DNA of 64,000 bases from Alteracholeplasma palmae J233 (GTDB lineage Bacteria > Bacillota_I > Bacilli_A > Acholeplasmatales > Acholeplasmataceae): contig NC_022538.1 of the NCBI RefSeq assembly GCF_000968055.1, forward strand, positions 682,001-746,000. The letters are read 5' to 3'. This document shows positions 56,701-64,000 of this stretch, piece after piece. Under the pieces are notes generated by a model. That model had not been told where the DNA came from and did not search any database. It worked only from the letters and a program-made list of their open reading frames with translations. Position 1 is the first letter of the stretch. Every line of letters starts with the position of its first letter. The position numbers were made by a program, and so were the translations under genes.

Positions 56701-59700
56701 AAAGAGCGAGGAATGATTGTTGGTATGTATGTTTCAGGTTCTATTTCAAGAACATATTATGATATTGATAAATTAGAACAAGATAAACATCCAAAATTAT
56801 TTAAACCAACAGAAGCGGTCTATGACAAAAAAGACTTTAGTGGTATTAAAGGCTTATATCATGGACAAATGATTGGTAATAGTATTGGTAATACAAAAAA
56901 TCAAATGAATATCTATCATGCAGGATCATTTACAACGCTACCTTCAGTAAAAGAAAATTCATTCTATCCACAAATCTCATATTTTGCAAATCATCAAGAT
57001 GAAACAGTTAAAGCTGATTCATTAAAATCAGTAACAAGTAAAACATTTATATTAGGAAAGGGAACTAAGGCTGATCCATACATTATTAGAAATGAAAGTG
57101 ATTGGATTGCACTTGTACAAAGTACTAATAGTGGAAATGATTATAAAGATGTATACTTTAAAATCCATGAAATTGTAGATGAACTAAACTTTATGGATGC
57201 TGAAGAAGATTATCCATTTGTTCCAGTAGGGCTTTTAGATACACCATTTAATGGTATTTTAGATGGTAATGGGGCAAATATTAAGATTAAAACAACAGAA
57301 AGTAGAGACTATCAAGCATTATTCGGCCACTTAGGAGAATCTGCTGAAATAAGAAATCTATCTGTTAGTGGAATCATTAGTGGTAATAAGTATGTTGCAG
57401 GTATCGCAGCATTAAACAAGGGTTTAATAGAACAAGTTTATAATCAAGCAACAATCGAAGGAAATGAGTATGTTTCTGGTATTAGTGGTTCTAATGAAGG
57501 AATCATTAGAAACGTTTATAACCATGGAACAATTAAAGGAAAAAATTATGTTGCAGGTATTGTTGGAGATAATAAAAACACATTAGAAAACTCATATAAT
57601 AGTGGTGTTATTTATGGTAAGACAAATGTAGGTGCGATTGCAGGATTTATTACTGCTAATTCAATTACAAATAGTTACTATGATAAAACAATCTTAAACT
57701 CATACAGAGATTTTAATGGTTACTTAAAACCAACACAAGCAACTTCAAACAGCCCAGACAGTGATACAGTTAAAGGATTAGATTATAGCTTTATGACAGA
57801 GACTGATAGTCTTGGAACTGGTAGTTTAAAAGTTAATTTTAAAAATGCTAATGGCATTTGGACAACTAACTATAACTTAAGTGATTTAAGACATTACCCT
57901 CAATTAGCGGTATTTTCTAGAAACTCACAATCACATATCGCAGAACTTTCAAAAACATCAACATTAAATCAAATCTATGAAATTACATTTGATGAAAATA
58001 AAGATAATGATACAAATTCAAATGTTTCTTATGTCATCGCTAACCAACACTTTAAGTTATATATCCCACAAAAAGTTGGATATAAATTTACTGGATGGTA
58101 TTTACATAGAGGCGATGAGATATTACAAGTTACAAATGAAAAAGGTGAAAGTTTAAGAGCATTTGATTTTAATGAAAATATTAAACTGATTGCTAATTAT
58201 GAAATTGCTTATCACACAGTAACGTTTGTGGATGGTAATGGAAAAGTAGTATCTAAGATGGAAGTAAGACATGGATTTACTGCTGAAACACCGATTGGTA
58301 TTATTCCAAGTAAGAAATCAGATTTATTATATGTATATAAATTTGTTAAATGGGATTTTGACTTTAATACACCAATTGAAAAACCAACAGTGATTGAAGG
58401 TACTTATGAAGCAATTGACCGTTACTATACAATTACTTACTTTGATGGTGATAATAATGTCTTTGACACTGAAAAAGTAGAATTTGAAAAATTAGCTAAA
58501 GGCACTAAAAAAATACCTACTAAATTAGCAGTAGGCAATGATGCATATAAATTTGTTCAATGGGATTTTGATTTTAACACTCCAGTGACTCAAAACCATA
58601 GAGTATATGCTGAATTTAGTAGAGTAGATAGATACTATGATATTAGTTTCTACAATGATAATGGTGAGTTTATTGAATTACAAAGAGTAGAATATCTAGA
58701 CTCAGCCAAAGCTCCTGAAAAACTTCCAGTAAAAGAAGAAAGCAGACAATTTAGCTATAAATTCAAAGGTTGGGATAAAGACTTCACTAACGTGACAGAA
58801 AATCTAGATGTTTATGCAGTCTTTGAACAAACAATTAGAAAATACAACGTAACCTTCATTGATGGTAATGGCGTGATATTCGCAACCCAACAAGTAGAAT
58901 TTGGTAAAAATGCCGCAATTCCAGTAGGTATCCCAAGAAAAGATCCTAAAGATGATATAACTGCTTATAAGTTTATAGAATGGGATAATAGTTTAGATAG
59001 AATTGTTGAAGATAGAACTTTAACTGCTAGATTTATTGAAGTTCCTAGATACTATGAAGTGATCTTCTATGATGGAGATAACAATGAAGTAAGTCGTCAA
59101 ACTGTTGAATACTTAGATAAAGCAATTGAACCAACAGTTGAAATTACTAAATCACCAAGTAAAGAATATATTTATGAGTTTAGTAAATGGGATAAAGCAT
59201 TTGATGCAGTTGAATCTAATTTAGAAATTCATCCTGAATTCAAAGAATCATTAAGACCATATAAAGTATACTTCTTAGATGGAAATAATGATATTTATGC
59301 AGAACAAACAGTCCTATATGGACAAAATGCAGTGTTACCTGAAGGTAAACCAAGAAAACAAGCAGTAGGAGAAACCGGCTATAAATTTGTTAGCTGGAAT
59401 ACTAACTACCACAATATTCAAGGTGAAACAACTGTCACAGCTAATTTTACTGAAGTTGAAAGATATTACTATGTAACATTTATGCGTGGCACAATGATTC
59501 TTAAGACTGATAAAGTTGAATATGGATATGAAGCGGTGGCACCTACAAAATTATTTGACACACATCCAAAGGAAAACCAAGGATATGAATATTACTTTAT
59601 ATCATGGGATAAAGACTTTAGTTTTATAGAACAAGACTTAACAGTAAATCTTAAATATGGTGACAGATTAAAAGAATATACAGTAACTTTAATTATTGGT

Positions 59701-62700
59701 GAAGAACAAACAACACAAATAGTTAAATGGGGACAAAATGTCATATTCCCTACAAATGTTACTAAAAAAGCAACCGAACAAATTGTTTATAAATTTAAAA
59801 ATTGGTCTAATGATGGTAAGAGCATTAAACAAGATATGACTATTGAGGCAATCTTTGATGAAATCTATAACTATTATGAAGTCAAATTCTATGATGGTAA
59901 TAATAGACTAATTAAAACTGATAAAGTTAAACCTGGCGAAGATGCAATTGAACCTCTTAATGTAAGTAAGATGAAAACAAATGATACAGTCTTTGTATTC
60001 GTTAACTGGGATAAAGACTTTACAGAAGTAACAAGTAACTTAGATGTTTATGCACAATTTAAAGAAGTAGATCGTTATTATGAAGTTATTTTCTTAAATC
60101 ATGATGGTACTGAATTATCAAGACAATTAGTTGAATATGGAAAAGATGCTAAACTTCCAGAAAACCCTACAAAACCTTCAACTGATATGTATGAATACCA
60201 ATTTGAAAAATGGGATGATACACATACAATGATCGCATCTAATAAGACACTTAAACCAATCTTTAGTGAAAAAGTAAAAGCCTTTGAAGTCATCTTTAAA
60301 GATGGCGATGGCAATATTTTAAGTACTCAATACATTGAGTATGGTAAAAACGCAATCGCTCCTGAAGATACAACAAAAACACCAACAGACACAATCTATT
60401 ATGTATTTATAGGTTGGAATAAAGAATACACTAATATTACAAAAAATATAGTCATTGAGCCAGAATTTAAAGAAGTAGATCGTTATTATGATGTAACCTT
60501 CTTAGGTGAAAATAATGAAGTGTTAGATAAACAAGTAATTGAATACGGCAAGGATGCAGTTGATCCAAGACCTAAATTACAAGTAGTTATCATGGGAGAA
60601 AACCAAGATAAAGTTTACGCTGTAGTGGCTTGGGATAAAACATTTACAAATGTTAAATCAAACTTAAACATTCATGCAATCTATGAAATTGTTGATCGTT
60701 ATTATGAAGTGATTTTCTTAAATCATGACGGTACCGAGTTATCAAGACAAACAATTGAATACGGTAAAGCAGCTATAGAACCAACTCACCCAGAAAAAGT
60801 AGGAAATGAAGATTTCAGATATGACTTTGAAAAATGGAGTGAAGACTTTAGCTTTGTGACATCAAACCTAGAAATATATGCTGTATTTAAAGAAAGCAAA
60901 ACCAAATATACTGTTACTTTCCTAGATGGTGATGGTAATGTCTTTGATACACAAGTTGTCCTATACGGAAAAGATGCAGTCTCACCAGGTAAACCTGGTA
61001 AGAGTCCACTTCCAAAAGAAATGTATGTCTTTACTGGTTGGAAAGAGTCATTACTTGATGTTAAAGAAGATAGAACTATTACTCCATTATTTGATAAGAC
61101 TGTTAGAGCATTTACAGTAATATTCAAAGATGCATCAGGAAATACTTTAAAAGTTGAAACAGTTGAATATGGTAAAAACGCAACTGCTCCAACACAAATC
61201 CCAGAAAAAGAAGGAACTCATTATATTACATATGTTCCGACATGGGATAAACCATTTGATAATATAACAGAAGACTTAGTCATAGAACTTTACTACAAAG
61301 AAATCGAAAGAATATTTGAAGCTAAATTCTTAGACTATAAAGGAGATATCCTAAAAACTGTTACAGGACCTTATGAAACATTTATTACACTTCCAGAAGA
61401 TCCAGAAAAACCAATGACTGATATTTATCGTTATGTATTTATTGGATGGAATCCAGAATTTAGTGAAACACTAACAAAAGATGTCACTTATACACCAGTA
61501 TTTGATGAAATCTTAAGATTATACACTGTTACATTTAAAGATGGAAACGGAGAAGTATTTGATATACAAGATATTCCTTATGGAAATAGTCCGGTTGTCC
61601 CTAAAGGCACACCAGAAAAAGAAGCTACTCAACAATACTATTATGTATTTAGAATGTGGGAATCAACTAACTTTAAAGTATATCAAGACACAACAATAGA
61701 ATCTATATACTATAGATTCTTACAACAATACAAAGTAACATTCATAGATGAAAATGGTCGTGAACTTAAAGTTCAAATGGTTGAATATGGTACAGGAGCA
61801 ACCGCACCTGAATCAGACATCATCCCAACTAAACCACAAACACACATGTATACTTATGTATTCACTGGATGGGATAAAGCATTCAGTTATATTACAGAAG
61901 ATATTACAATTCAAGTTGTATATACAGCAGCTTTAAGGAAATATACATATACATTCTATGATGATGATCAAACAACAATTATTAAACGTATTATTGGTCA
62001 CTATGGTGATAAGATAGTTCAACCAGAAGACCCTAAAAAAGAGTCTAAACCAGGATATGAATATCAATTCATAGGATGGAGTCCACAACCAGCAGACTTA
62101 TTAACTCAAGATGTAACATTCGTAGCTATATATAAAGAAATACCTAAAATATTGAAAGTTATCTTTATAGACGGAAATGGCGAAGTCTTTGAAATTCAAG
62201 AAGTTAAATATCATGGTGCTGCAAGTACTCCTAACAGAATACCTCTTAAAAATCCTAATGCTGTATATGAATATGCTTTTGTAGGATGGATTGAATCTTA
62301 CGATGATATAACAGAGGATACATATGTATATGCAGAGTTTGAACAAGCACTTAGAAAATATACAGTTATCTTTATGATATTTGATGATAAGAAAGAAATA
62401 AAAGTAGAGTACGGTAGAAGTGCTTATGGCAAAGTTCCAACTCCAATAGTTACAGGATATAGATTCATTAAATGGGATCGTGATTTATCAAGTATTACTG
62501 CAAATATCACAACTAAAGCCATTATGGAAGCTAATGACTATGTAATTAGATTCCATCAAGGAACTGAAAATGACGAAAAAGTTATTAAACCAGTTATCGG
62601 AGATATGGATGAATTAGTTAAAAAGTATGATGAAAAAATTCAACTTCCAAAAATAAGTTATAAGAGACAAGGCTATGACTTTATCGGTTGGAGAACAGAA

Positions 62701-63630
62701 GATACTGATTATCCAGTATATAGTGATATGCATACATTTACTCTAAAAGAAGAAGGTTTAGAACTATATGCGATGTGGCAACCAATTGTTTATAACATTA
62801 CATATGATTTAGATGGTGGTACAGCAAATAATGATACTGAATTTACAGTAGAGGATACAGTTATTTTAAATGAAGCTAAAAAAGATAACTACATATTCCA
62901 AGGTTGGTATCTAGTAGAAGGCCAAATTGAACCAGAAAATAAACAAAAACAAGCAATAGAAACAATTAGTAAAATGATGATTCAGTCATTTAATAGAGTT
63001 AACGTATCATTTATGAACGAATTAAGTGACACGGAAGAAATAGAACAAAAAGATATTAAAGTTGATAAGATTACTGAAGGAACAGTAGGAAACATTACTC
63101 TACGTGCTAGATATCAAGTAGGACTTATTCAATTGAAGGAAGAAAGTAAGGTAAATATGAACATGTATCATGCAGATATAGCAACAACTAAGTTAATAGA
63201 GGAAAGAGTTAAGTATGATGATGCTGATCCAGTTTATTTAATTGGTAAAGGTATTTATTTAAATCAAACTTTAGGAGAATTAAGAACTAAGTTTATAAAT
63301 GATAATCTAGTATTCTTAGATAGTAATAATAAAGAATTAAGTGATGATAAAGTAGTAGCAACTGGATATCAGATTGTAGTTAGAAGTGATGATAATCCTA
63401 ACCAAGTATTAGATAGAGTACATATAGTACTTTATGGGGATACAAATGGAGATGGTGATATCACTTTTGCAGATAGAAATATTATGTCTAATTACATTAA
63501 TAAGAGCAATACTAATATATATGCATCAAGATTATTGGCAGCAGATGTTAATAGAGATGGTGATATTACCTTTGCAGATAGAAATATAATTTCAAATCAC
63601 ATCAATAAATCTAATCCAATATGGAGTTAA
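47728..63630 (+). CDS. Giant secreted surface protein: GLUG modules, InlB-type repeats, C-terminal dockerin
   Basis: 5300 residues. TTG start at 47728 with a strong GGAGGGG (47716-47722). The basic hydrophobic N-terminus (MKRRVISRLIVLILAFTLVY) is a signal peptide or signal anchor. Residues of about 45-3390 hold ten modules, each opening near GDGTxxxPYIIRNxxDM, running through GLUG-type repeats (YVGGIVGYNxGxIxNxYNxG) and closing with YYPQLxxF. Such repeats form adhesin-like beta-helices. About 24 InlB B-repeat/Flg_new modules (RYYEVxFxDGxxxxxxxxVEYGKDA...W) fill about 3400-5070. The tail has a type-I dockerin-like pair (GDTNGDGDITFADRN and ADVNRDGDITFADRN). No membrane anchor or LPXTG is seen, so surface retention may use a cohesin-like partner (inference). 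Confidence 0.9.
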   Translation: MKRRVISRLIVLILAFTLVYGFLTLYKGYTEERYISGELLDAQTGGYFGGNGDISNPYIISKKADMEYLSTSVASGNTYKDKYFSVVASVGSLNLGNFSPIGTTAAPFNGSFDGNHVEFKLDVKTEKEYQGLFGVVGYGTIKNLSVKGSITAASHVGAVVGLLQNAGTVENVYNLANIEGVNYVGGLVGRVIRGTVKSGYNTGNITATGSHAGGVVGYLGNGSNNSALVVIRDVYNRGEILAHMYAGGIVGYAEHTNQIVNAYNAGLVSANSGANGITYESNTLRTIRSNVYYDISILVSYDQKRAVKPQILGNDYGKTSDFLLGENTKLSTDNWHFEKQNGDYAYYPQLKVFAENNNKEIKNDSLRSVEYFVGNGLGTKEMPFLIKNAEDMYKLSEDVLKGNSYLNFYFKVDDKIEQIELGNFNAIGTSAKPFQGIFDGNGVNFVLEINKTAEDYQGLFGYITTGAVLENFSISGSITGKSNVGSAVGRVVRGIVRNIYNEATVTAIGSYAGGIAGFIGNGESNNSLVVITNTYNRGEILAKAYAGGIVGYAEHTNQITNAYNAGLVSADSTASGVAFESNTLRTNRTNTYYDITVTANYAQKNLVKPSPEPSTQGINSGIFFKNMSNRLGSGFDFKEMGQGYAYYPQLSYFSKNSNPKIAEKSLESVKVNIGDGLGTEDLPFIIKNVEELIDLRTKVSNGNTYKGFYFKIADEVKEMELGNWEAIGTTAAPFNGSFDGNHVEFKLDVKTEKEYQGLFGVVGYGTIKNLSVKGSITAASHVGAVVGLLQNAGTVENVYNLANIEGVNYVGGLVGRVIRGTVKSGYNTGNITATGSHAGGVVGYLGNGSNNSALVVIRDVYNRGEILAHMYAGGIVGYAEHTNQIVNAYNAGLVSANSGANGITYESNTLRTIRSNVYYDVSLYASYTKKRNNIPDITLGGNRLDKTTFFEDSMVSKGFSSTTWFFKAIEGNYAYYPQLRVFSESENERIVGDSIQSVITNPFMGDGTEASPYIIRNAKDMEILANSINEEFDALDTYYLVSSTVYDIDLNTVDYKPIGSKETPFKGHFDGNYANFNLDLIGDNYQGLFGYISKDATIKNLSTSGNLEGKDYVGSIVAYNEGIVENVYSRTNVKGNNYVSGLIGLNLGFLNMAYNTGEINGTGDYVGGLVGFNKGLVSNGFNGSRIRGNKHLGAIIGYNDNGEITSLYYDETIIKFDDIENINKPIRGISNIDDTHNINGLLKEEIHGLNIIGKSENQLDFDDQLWTLTDVKGLYDYYPQIKAFASHASAKIKENSIISARTIRFAAGNGTKKNPYIIRDENDMKALSDVTRDNDPLTGLYFKVMDGVEVLDLTPTELGFAPIGPNASRQFKGGFDGNNTTIILNINQSGTDYRGLFGYLGVNSEITNIRLEGNIVARNRIGALAGEASGAIIENIYNNITVTGGQYTSGLIGYISDTKIINSYNMANITSSSRDVGGIVGLGQRSSIINSFNYGNIQGTQVIGGIIGYANGNMTLENVYNRGSIRATVTSGDSWTGGIIGASYTNSTLINSYSAGSVITRTNNRIGGIIGGVSGTTYEENSYYDSTIIEADLLAKGYYAPTKAIFNKENQDTVRPVEKNELTNTQLLDESIFEYVKAKKERVYYPQLRIFSNSKNEQVKKDSLQSVESYIFVGDGTELAPYIIVNKYDMETLSNLVNSGITFKDNYFKVKENVESMDLTFGIDFNPIGSKQNPFEGNFDGKYTRFNVDIKSGDYTGLFGYTSENASIKNLSVSGKIKGNNYTGSVVGYNEGKLTNVYSIASVEGSDYTAGIAGYNSGDINSVYHIGDLLGANYVGGIVGYNNGFVKDAYVSSTIFGKDNVGGIIGFNDTGIVDYVYYNESKVDVSNLNAYKKPIYAVSNAENLENVKGVTTNDLYSKQVTFSDEKNWLKETSSGFYAYYPQLIGFTTNKNYAVILTNSKESVTVSRFNEGSGTETDPYIIRTEYDMEAVSQMTQAGYTLEGIFFKVAEDVELIDLTNLKTLYIPIGNLSKPFQGSFEGTHTRFILSIERTNAEYQGLFGVIGTKGIVNAVSTEGKVSAKNFAGGIAGRNYGLITNSYNLADIYTTSNYAGGIVGYHEGTLNNTYNTGTIHTDYRYAGGIAGASNKNSEITNSYNTGNISSKDHYVGGIIGYAYGNIKNTYSSGLVTGYSLGGVAGVINGGNIENSYYILETMVESSITNKPTKAVGNQNDTETVKGIYKNQLTGDELFGITLDMNVFILRQSDLLDAYYPQLKVFTESNIEKIKEDSLTSVHNKLFYGEGTENLPYKVYSAYDLRALGIAVKQDFNTNEVWFKVVEKQNLDLELIRKNYVPIGTKNNPFDGNFDGNSTEITVNIDSSEDYQGLFGFTSPNAILKNFTLKGEVKGNNYVGGLVGYNQATLENIISTVDVIGNNYVGGMSGYNKANVSNIAVKSNIVGSQYVGGLFGIAEDTNIELSYFMGTINASSNYVGGLVSHAINTEIKNSFAYGKIESSGSYTGGLVGKLEQGSILNSYAQIDITSNGKTVGGIVGYNSGSISNVFYSGRLKAQDILGGIAGISIGSIEKAYYNQTELDFMRNVKGYKVPKTAIYNTTDTEDVASRKLEGMTGKYAIGMTVEQMDLDPQLYFVKEGYDFTSYFPELKVFKNHTNEVFKEDSLVSITYNKIKGKGTVNDPYIIYDGYDMMIIYQYVANEIVFTNKYFKVADGVKTIDLTLEDIDYAPIGTNEFAFDANFNGNGANFIIKLNDITQDYRGIFHTLGKNAVVSNLSVSGTISGKSYVGSVAGRNLGKIENVSSSVKIYSSDGNDIGGIVGYNEGIIINATNNEYIESNGTYTGGIAGQNSGTISQSFNKGRIVAYSNVGGITGKNIGTITNTHNSATINGETVVGGIAGETNGSITFSYNSGNITAQESIIGGIAGIIKNTTGNASVNDVYNSGIITSNGKDISQAGGIVGNFDGGNIYDAYHFGSVYANKERGMIVGMYVSGSISRTYYDIDKLEQDKHPKLFKPTEAVYDKKDFSGIKGLYHGQMIGNSIGNTKNQMNIYHAGSFTTLPSVKENSFYPQISYFANHQDETVKADSLKSVTSKTFILGKGTKADPYIIRNESDWIALVQSTNSGNDYKDVYFKIHEIVDELNFMDAEEDYPFVPVGLLDTPFNGILDGNGANIKIKTTESRDYQALFGHLGESAEIRNLSVSGIISGNKYVAGIAALNKGLIEQVYNQATIEGNEYVSGISGSNEGIIRNVYNHGTIKGKNYVAGIVGDNKNTLENSYNSGVIYGKTNVGAIAGFITANSITNSYYDKTILNSYRDFNGYLKPTQATSNSPDSDTVKGLDYSFMTETDSLGTGSLKVNFKNANGIWTTNYNLSDLRHYPQLAVFSRNSQSHIAELSKTSTLNQIYEITFDENKDNDTNSNVSYVIANQHFKLYIPQKVGYKFTGWYLHRGDEILQVTNEKGESLRAFDFNENIKLIANYEIAYHTVTFVDGNGKVVSKMEVRHGFTAETPIGIIPSKKSDLLYVYKFVKWDFDFNTPIEKPTVIEGTYEAIDRYYTITYFDGDNNVFDTEKVEFEKLAKGTKKIPTKLAVGNDAYKFVQWDFDFNTPVTQNHRVYAEFSRVDRYYDISFYNDNGEFIELQRVEYLDSAKAPEKLPVKEESRQFSYKFKGWDKDFTNVTENLDVYAVFEQTIRKYNVTFIDGNGVIFATQQVEFGKNAAIPVGIPRKDPKDDITAYKFIEWDNSLDRIVEDRTLTARFIEVPRYYEVIFYDGDNNEVSRQTVEYLDKAIEPTVEITKSPSKEYIYEFSKWDKAFDAVESNLEIHPEFKESLRPYKVYFLDGNNDIYAEQTVLYGQNAVLPEGKPRKQAVGETGYKFVSWNTNYHNIQGETTVTANFTEVERYYYVTFMRGTMILKTDKVEYGYEAVAPTKLFDTHPKENQGYEYYFISWDKDFSFIEQDLTVNLKYGDRLKEYTVTLIIGEEQTTQIVKWGQNVIFPTNVTKKATEQIVYKFKNWSNDGKSIKQDMTIEAIFDEIYNYYEVKFYDGNNRLIKTDKVKPGEDAIEPLNVSKMKTNDTVFVFVNWDKDFTEVTSNLDVYAQFKEVDRYYEVIFLNHDGTELSRQLVEYGKDAKLPENPTKPSTDMYEYQFEKWDDTHTMIASNKTLKPIFSEKVKAFEVIFKDGDGNILSTQYIEYGKNAIAPEDTTKTPTDTIYYVFIGWNKEYTNITKNIVIEPEFKEVDRYYDVTFLGENNEVLDKQVIEYGKDAVDPRPKLQVVIMGENQDKVYAVVAWDKTFTNVKSNLNIHAIYEIVDRYYEVIFLNHDGTELSRQTIEYGKAAIEPTHPEKVGNEDFRYDFEKWSEDFSFVTSNLEIYAVFKESKTKYTVTFLDGDGNVFDTQVVLYGKDAVSPGKPGKSPLPKEMYVFTGWKESLLDVKEDRTITPLFDKTVRAFTVIFKDASGNTLKVETVEYGKNATAPTQIPEKEGTHYITYVPTWDKPFDNITEDLVIELYYKEIERIFEAKFLDYKGDILKTVTGPYETFITLPEDPEKPMTDIYRYVFIGWNPEFSETLTKDVTYTPVFDEILRLYTVTFKDGNGEVFDIQDIPYGNSPVVPKGTPEKEATQQYYYVFRMWESTNFKVYQDTTIESIYYRFLQQYKVTFIDENGRELKVQMVEYGTGATAPESDIIPTKPQTHMYTYVFTGWDKAFSYITEDITIQVVYTAALRKYTYTFYDDDQTTIIKRIIGHYGDKIVQPEDPKKESKPGYEYQFIGWSPQPADLLTQDVTFVAIYKEIPKILKVIFIDGNGEVFEIQEVKYHGAASTPNRIPLKNPNAVYEYAFVGWIESYDDITEDTYVYAEFEQALRKYTVIFMIFDDKKEIKVEYGRSAYGKVPTPIVTGYRFIKWDRDLSSITANITTKAIMEANDYVIRFHQGTENDEKVIKPVIGDMDELVKKYDEKIQLPKISYKRQGYDFIGWRTEDTDYPVYSDMHTFTLKEEGLELYAMWQPIVYNITYDLDGGTANNDTEFTVEDTVILNEAKKDNYIFQGWYLVEGQIEPENKQKQAIETISKMMIQSFNRVNVSFMNELSDTEEIEQKDIKVDKITEGTVGNITLRARYQVGLIQLKEESKVNMNMYHADIATTKLIEERVKYDDADPVYLIGKGIYLNQTLGELRTKFINDNLVFLDSNNKELSDDKVVATGYQIVVRSDDNPNQVLDRVHIVLYGDTNGDGDITFADRNIMSNYINKSNTNIYASRLLAADVNRDGDITFADRNIISNHINKSNPIWS
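48026..48609 (+). repeat. 584-bp direct repeat, copy 1 (inside GLUG module 1)
   Basis: I see no difference between this stretch and 49904-50487, 1878 bp downstream. Identity stops sharply at both ends (C/G before, A/G after). 1878 bp is 626 codons, so recombination between the copies would keep the frame. Confidence 0.92.
49904..50487 (+). repeat. 584-bp direct repeat, copy 2 (inside GLUG module 3)
   Basis: Mate of 48026-48609, identical including silent positions. The module between them (48840-49700) shares the motif order but is clearly diverged. Confidence 0.92.
58000..62920 (+). repeat. Tandem InlB B-repeat/Flg_new array (coding)
   Basis: About 24 units of 65-72 residues, each ending in a Trp-containing strand (FxxWDKDF...) and beginning with a Tyr/Phe-rich strand (RYYEVIFLNHDG, RKYNVTFIDGNG, RAFTVIFKDASG). 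Two units (starting near 60073 and 60691) are almost identical at the start (RYYEVIFLNHDGTELSRQ). The last units (from about 62530) are more like classic listerial repeats, for example YNITYDLDGGTANN. Confidence 0.85.
63430..63600 (+). other. Dockerin type-I-like domain (coding)
   Basis: Two calcium-loop motifs of the dockerin kind, DTNGDGDITFAD and DVNRDGDITFAD, each followed by a helix (RNIMSNYINKS; RNIISNHINKS), form the duplicated F-hand pair at the C-terminus. Dockerins bind cohesin domains; no cohesin is recognised in the window. Confidence 0.85.
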
Positions 63631-63632
63631 AC

Positions 63633-64000
63633 ATGAAAAAAGTAATTAGAAATAGTATAAAAATATTTATAATGACTATATCATTCGTATTATTAATGGT
63701 GCTAAATAGTACATACGGTAATGACAATGCTAAGGTAAAGTTTTATCTTAAGACACAAAAAGGCGACATTAATCTTTCGAGTAAGTCTGAAATGGATTTA
63801 CTTGCAATAAGTGCTGAAGAAGAAGATTTTGGCGAAATAATTGATTTAGGATATGATTATATTTTAATGGACGTCTGGGTTGAAGCAATTGATGATGGAG
63901 TATATTACTTAGATGAGTATAGTTCTCAAATAGAATTTAATGATGTTATTAAAGGGTTAGATGGAGATGAAAGCTCTGAAAATGGGTGGGGTAAAGCATC
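63633..64000 (+). CDS. Secreted protein of unknown function (partial, runs off the window)
   Basis: Start ATG 63633 follows GGAG (63623-63626) with 6-nt spacing, 2 nt after the stop of the giant gene, so the two are co-transcribed. The N-terminus (MKKVIRNSIKIFIMTISFVL...NSTYG) is a signal peptide. The visible ~100 mature residues are acidic and beta-rich (KVKFYLKTQKGDINL, YILMDVWVEAIDDGVYYL). I do not recognise a domain. Given its position after a dockerin protein, a binding partner is an attractive but untested idea. Confidence 0.75.
   Translation, partial: MKKVIRNSIKIFIMTISFVLLMVLNSTYGNDNAKVKFYLKTQKGDINLSSKSEMDLLAISAEEEDFGEIIDLGYDYILMDVWVEAIDDGVYYLDEYSSQIEFNDVIKGLDGDESSENGWGKA

Noticed and set aside
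48026-62920. CRISPR-like or noncoding tandem repeats
   Set aside because: The repeats lie in one continuous reading frame and follow protein-module spacing; there are no short palindromic repeats with unique spacers. No rRNA or tRNA gene was recognised anywhere in the window.

Overview
The window is AT-rich (roughly 30% G+C by eye) and reads with the standard genetic code: TGA is a real stop, for example at 5572-5574, 10087-10089, 13285-13287 and 21715-21717. Gene content is Firmicutes/Mollicutes-like: hrcA-grpE-dnaK-dnaJ order, AdhE, two MgtE-type transporters, L32, and an IS3-family IS150-like element. Several very large secreted or membrane-anchored surface proteins are present, and no cell-wall sorting (LPXTG) signals are visible. 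This suggests an Acholeplasma-like mollicute or a close wall-less relative. That assignment is inference; no rRNA is present to settle it.

Layout. (1) 1-3.7 kb: heat-shock operon (hrcA tail, grpE, dnaK, dnaJ). (2) 3.8-18.7 kb: a sugar regulon. Two paralogous LacI-type repressors each head a transcription unit. The first unit carries an Lpl/Ytc-type oligosaccharide ABC transporter: two permeases, a lipoprotein and an ATPase, with four small membrane proteins of unknown role interspersed. The second carries a GH43 beta-xylosidase, a GH105-type unsaturated uronyl hydrolase, xylose isomerase and xylulokinase. Three copies of a 14-bp palindromic operator (CGTGTACGTAMACG) sit just after the two promoters and before the transport genes, and a cre-like site lies in the first promoter. 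Uptake, trimming and entry into the pentose phosphate pathway therefore appear to be co-regulated. (3) 18.9-22.4 kb: a surface protein plus a membrane-anchored partner with a conserved C-terminal domain. (4) 22.5-34.4 kb: housekeeping genes: adhE with a consensus cre, lplA-gcvH, DUF177-rpmF, a second copy of the partner protein, an HrtBA-like FtsX transporter, tandem mgtE genes and a ZIP transporter. (5) 34.5-64 kb: surface and signalling genes. These are a short secreted-peptide ORF, a 1752-aa lectin-like surface protein fused in frame to a third copy of the partner protein, and a SipW-type secreted protein with an RCC1 propeller protein. They also include an AgrCA-like two-component system, a damaged IS150-like element, a DUF4434 protein and a 5300-residue GLUG/InlB-repeat/dockerin protein. 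A secreted ORF that runs off the window follows.

The most interesting pattern is the three-copy 'surface protein + membrane partner' module. It occurs as two overlapping genes at 18.9-22.4 kb, a lone partner at 28 kb and a single fused gene at 34.9-40.2 kb. A shared regulatory element, two TTGGAACA-type half-sites exactly 21 bp apart, lies upstream of the second and third loci. That spacing is typical of operators bound by LytTR response regulators, and a LytTR regulator is encoded at 42.6 kb. This may be a surface-sensing system under quorum-type control. The link is inferred from sequence only.
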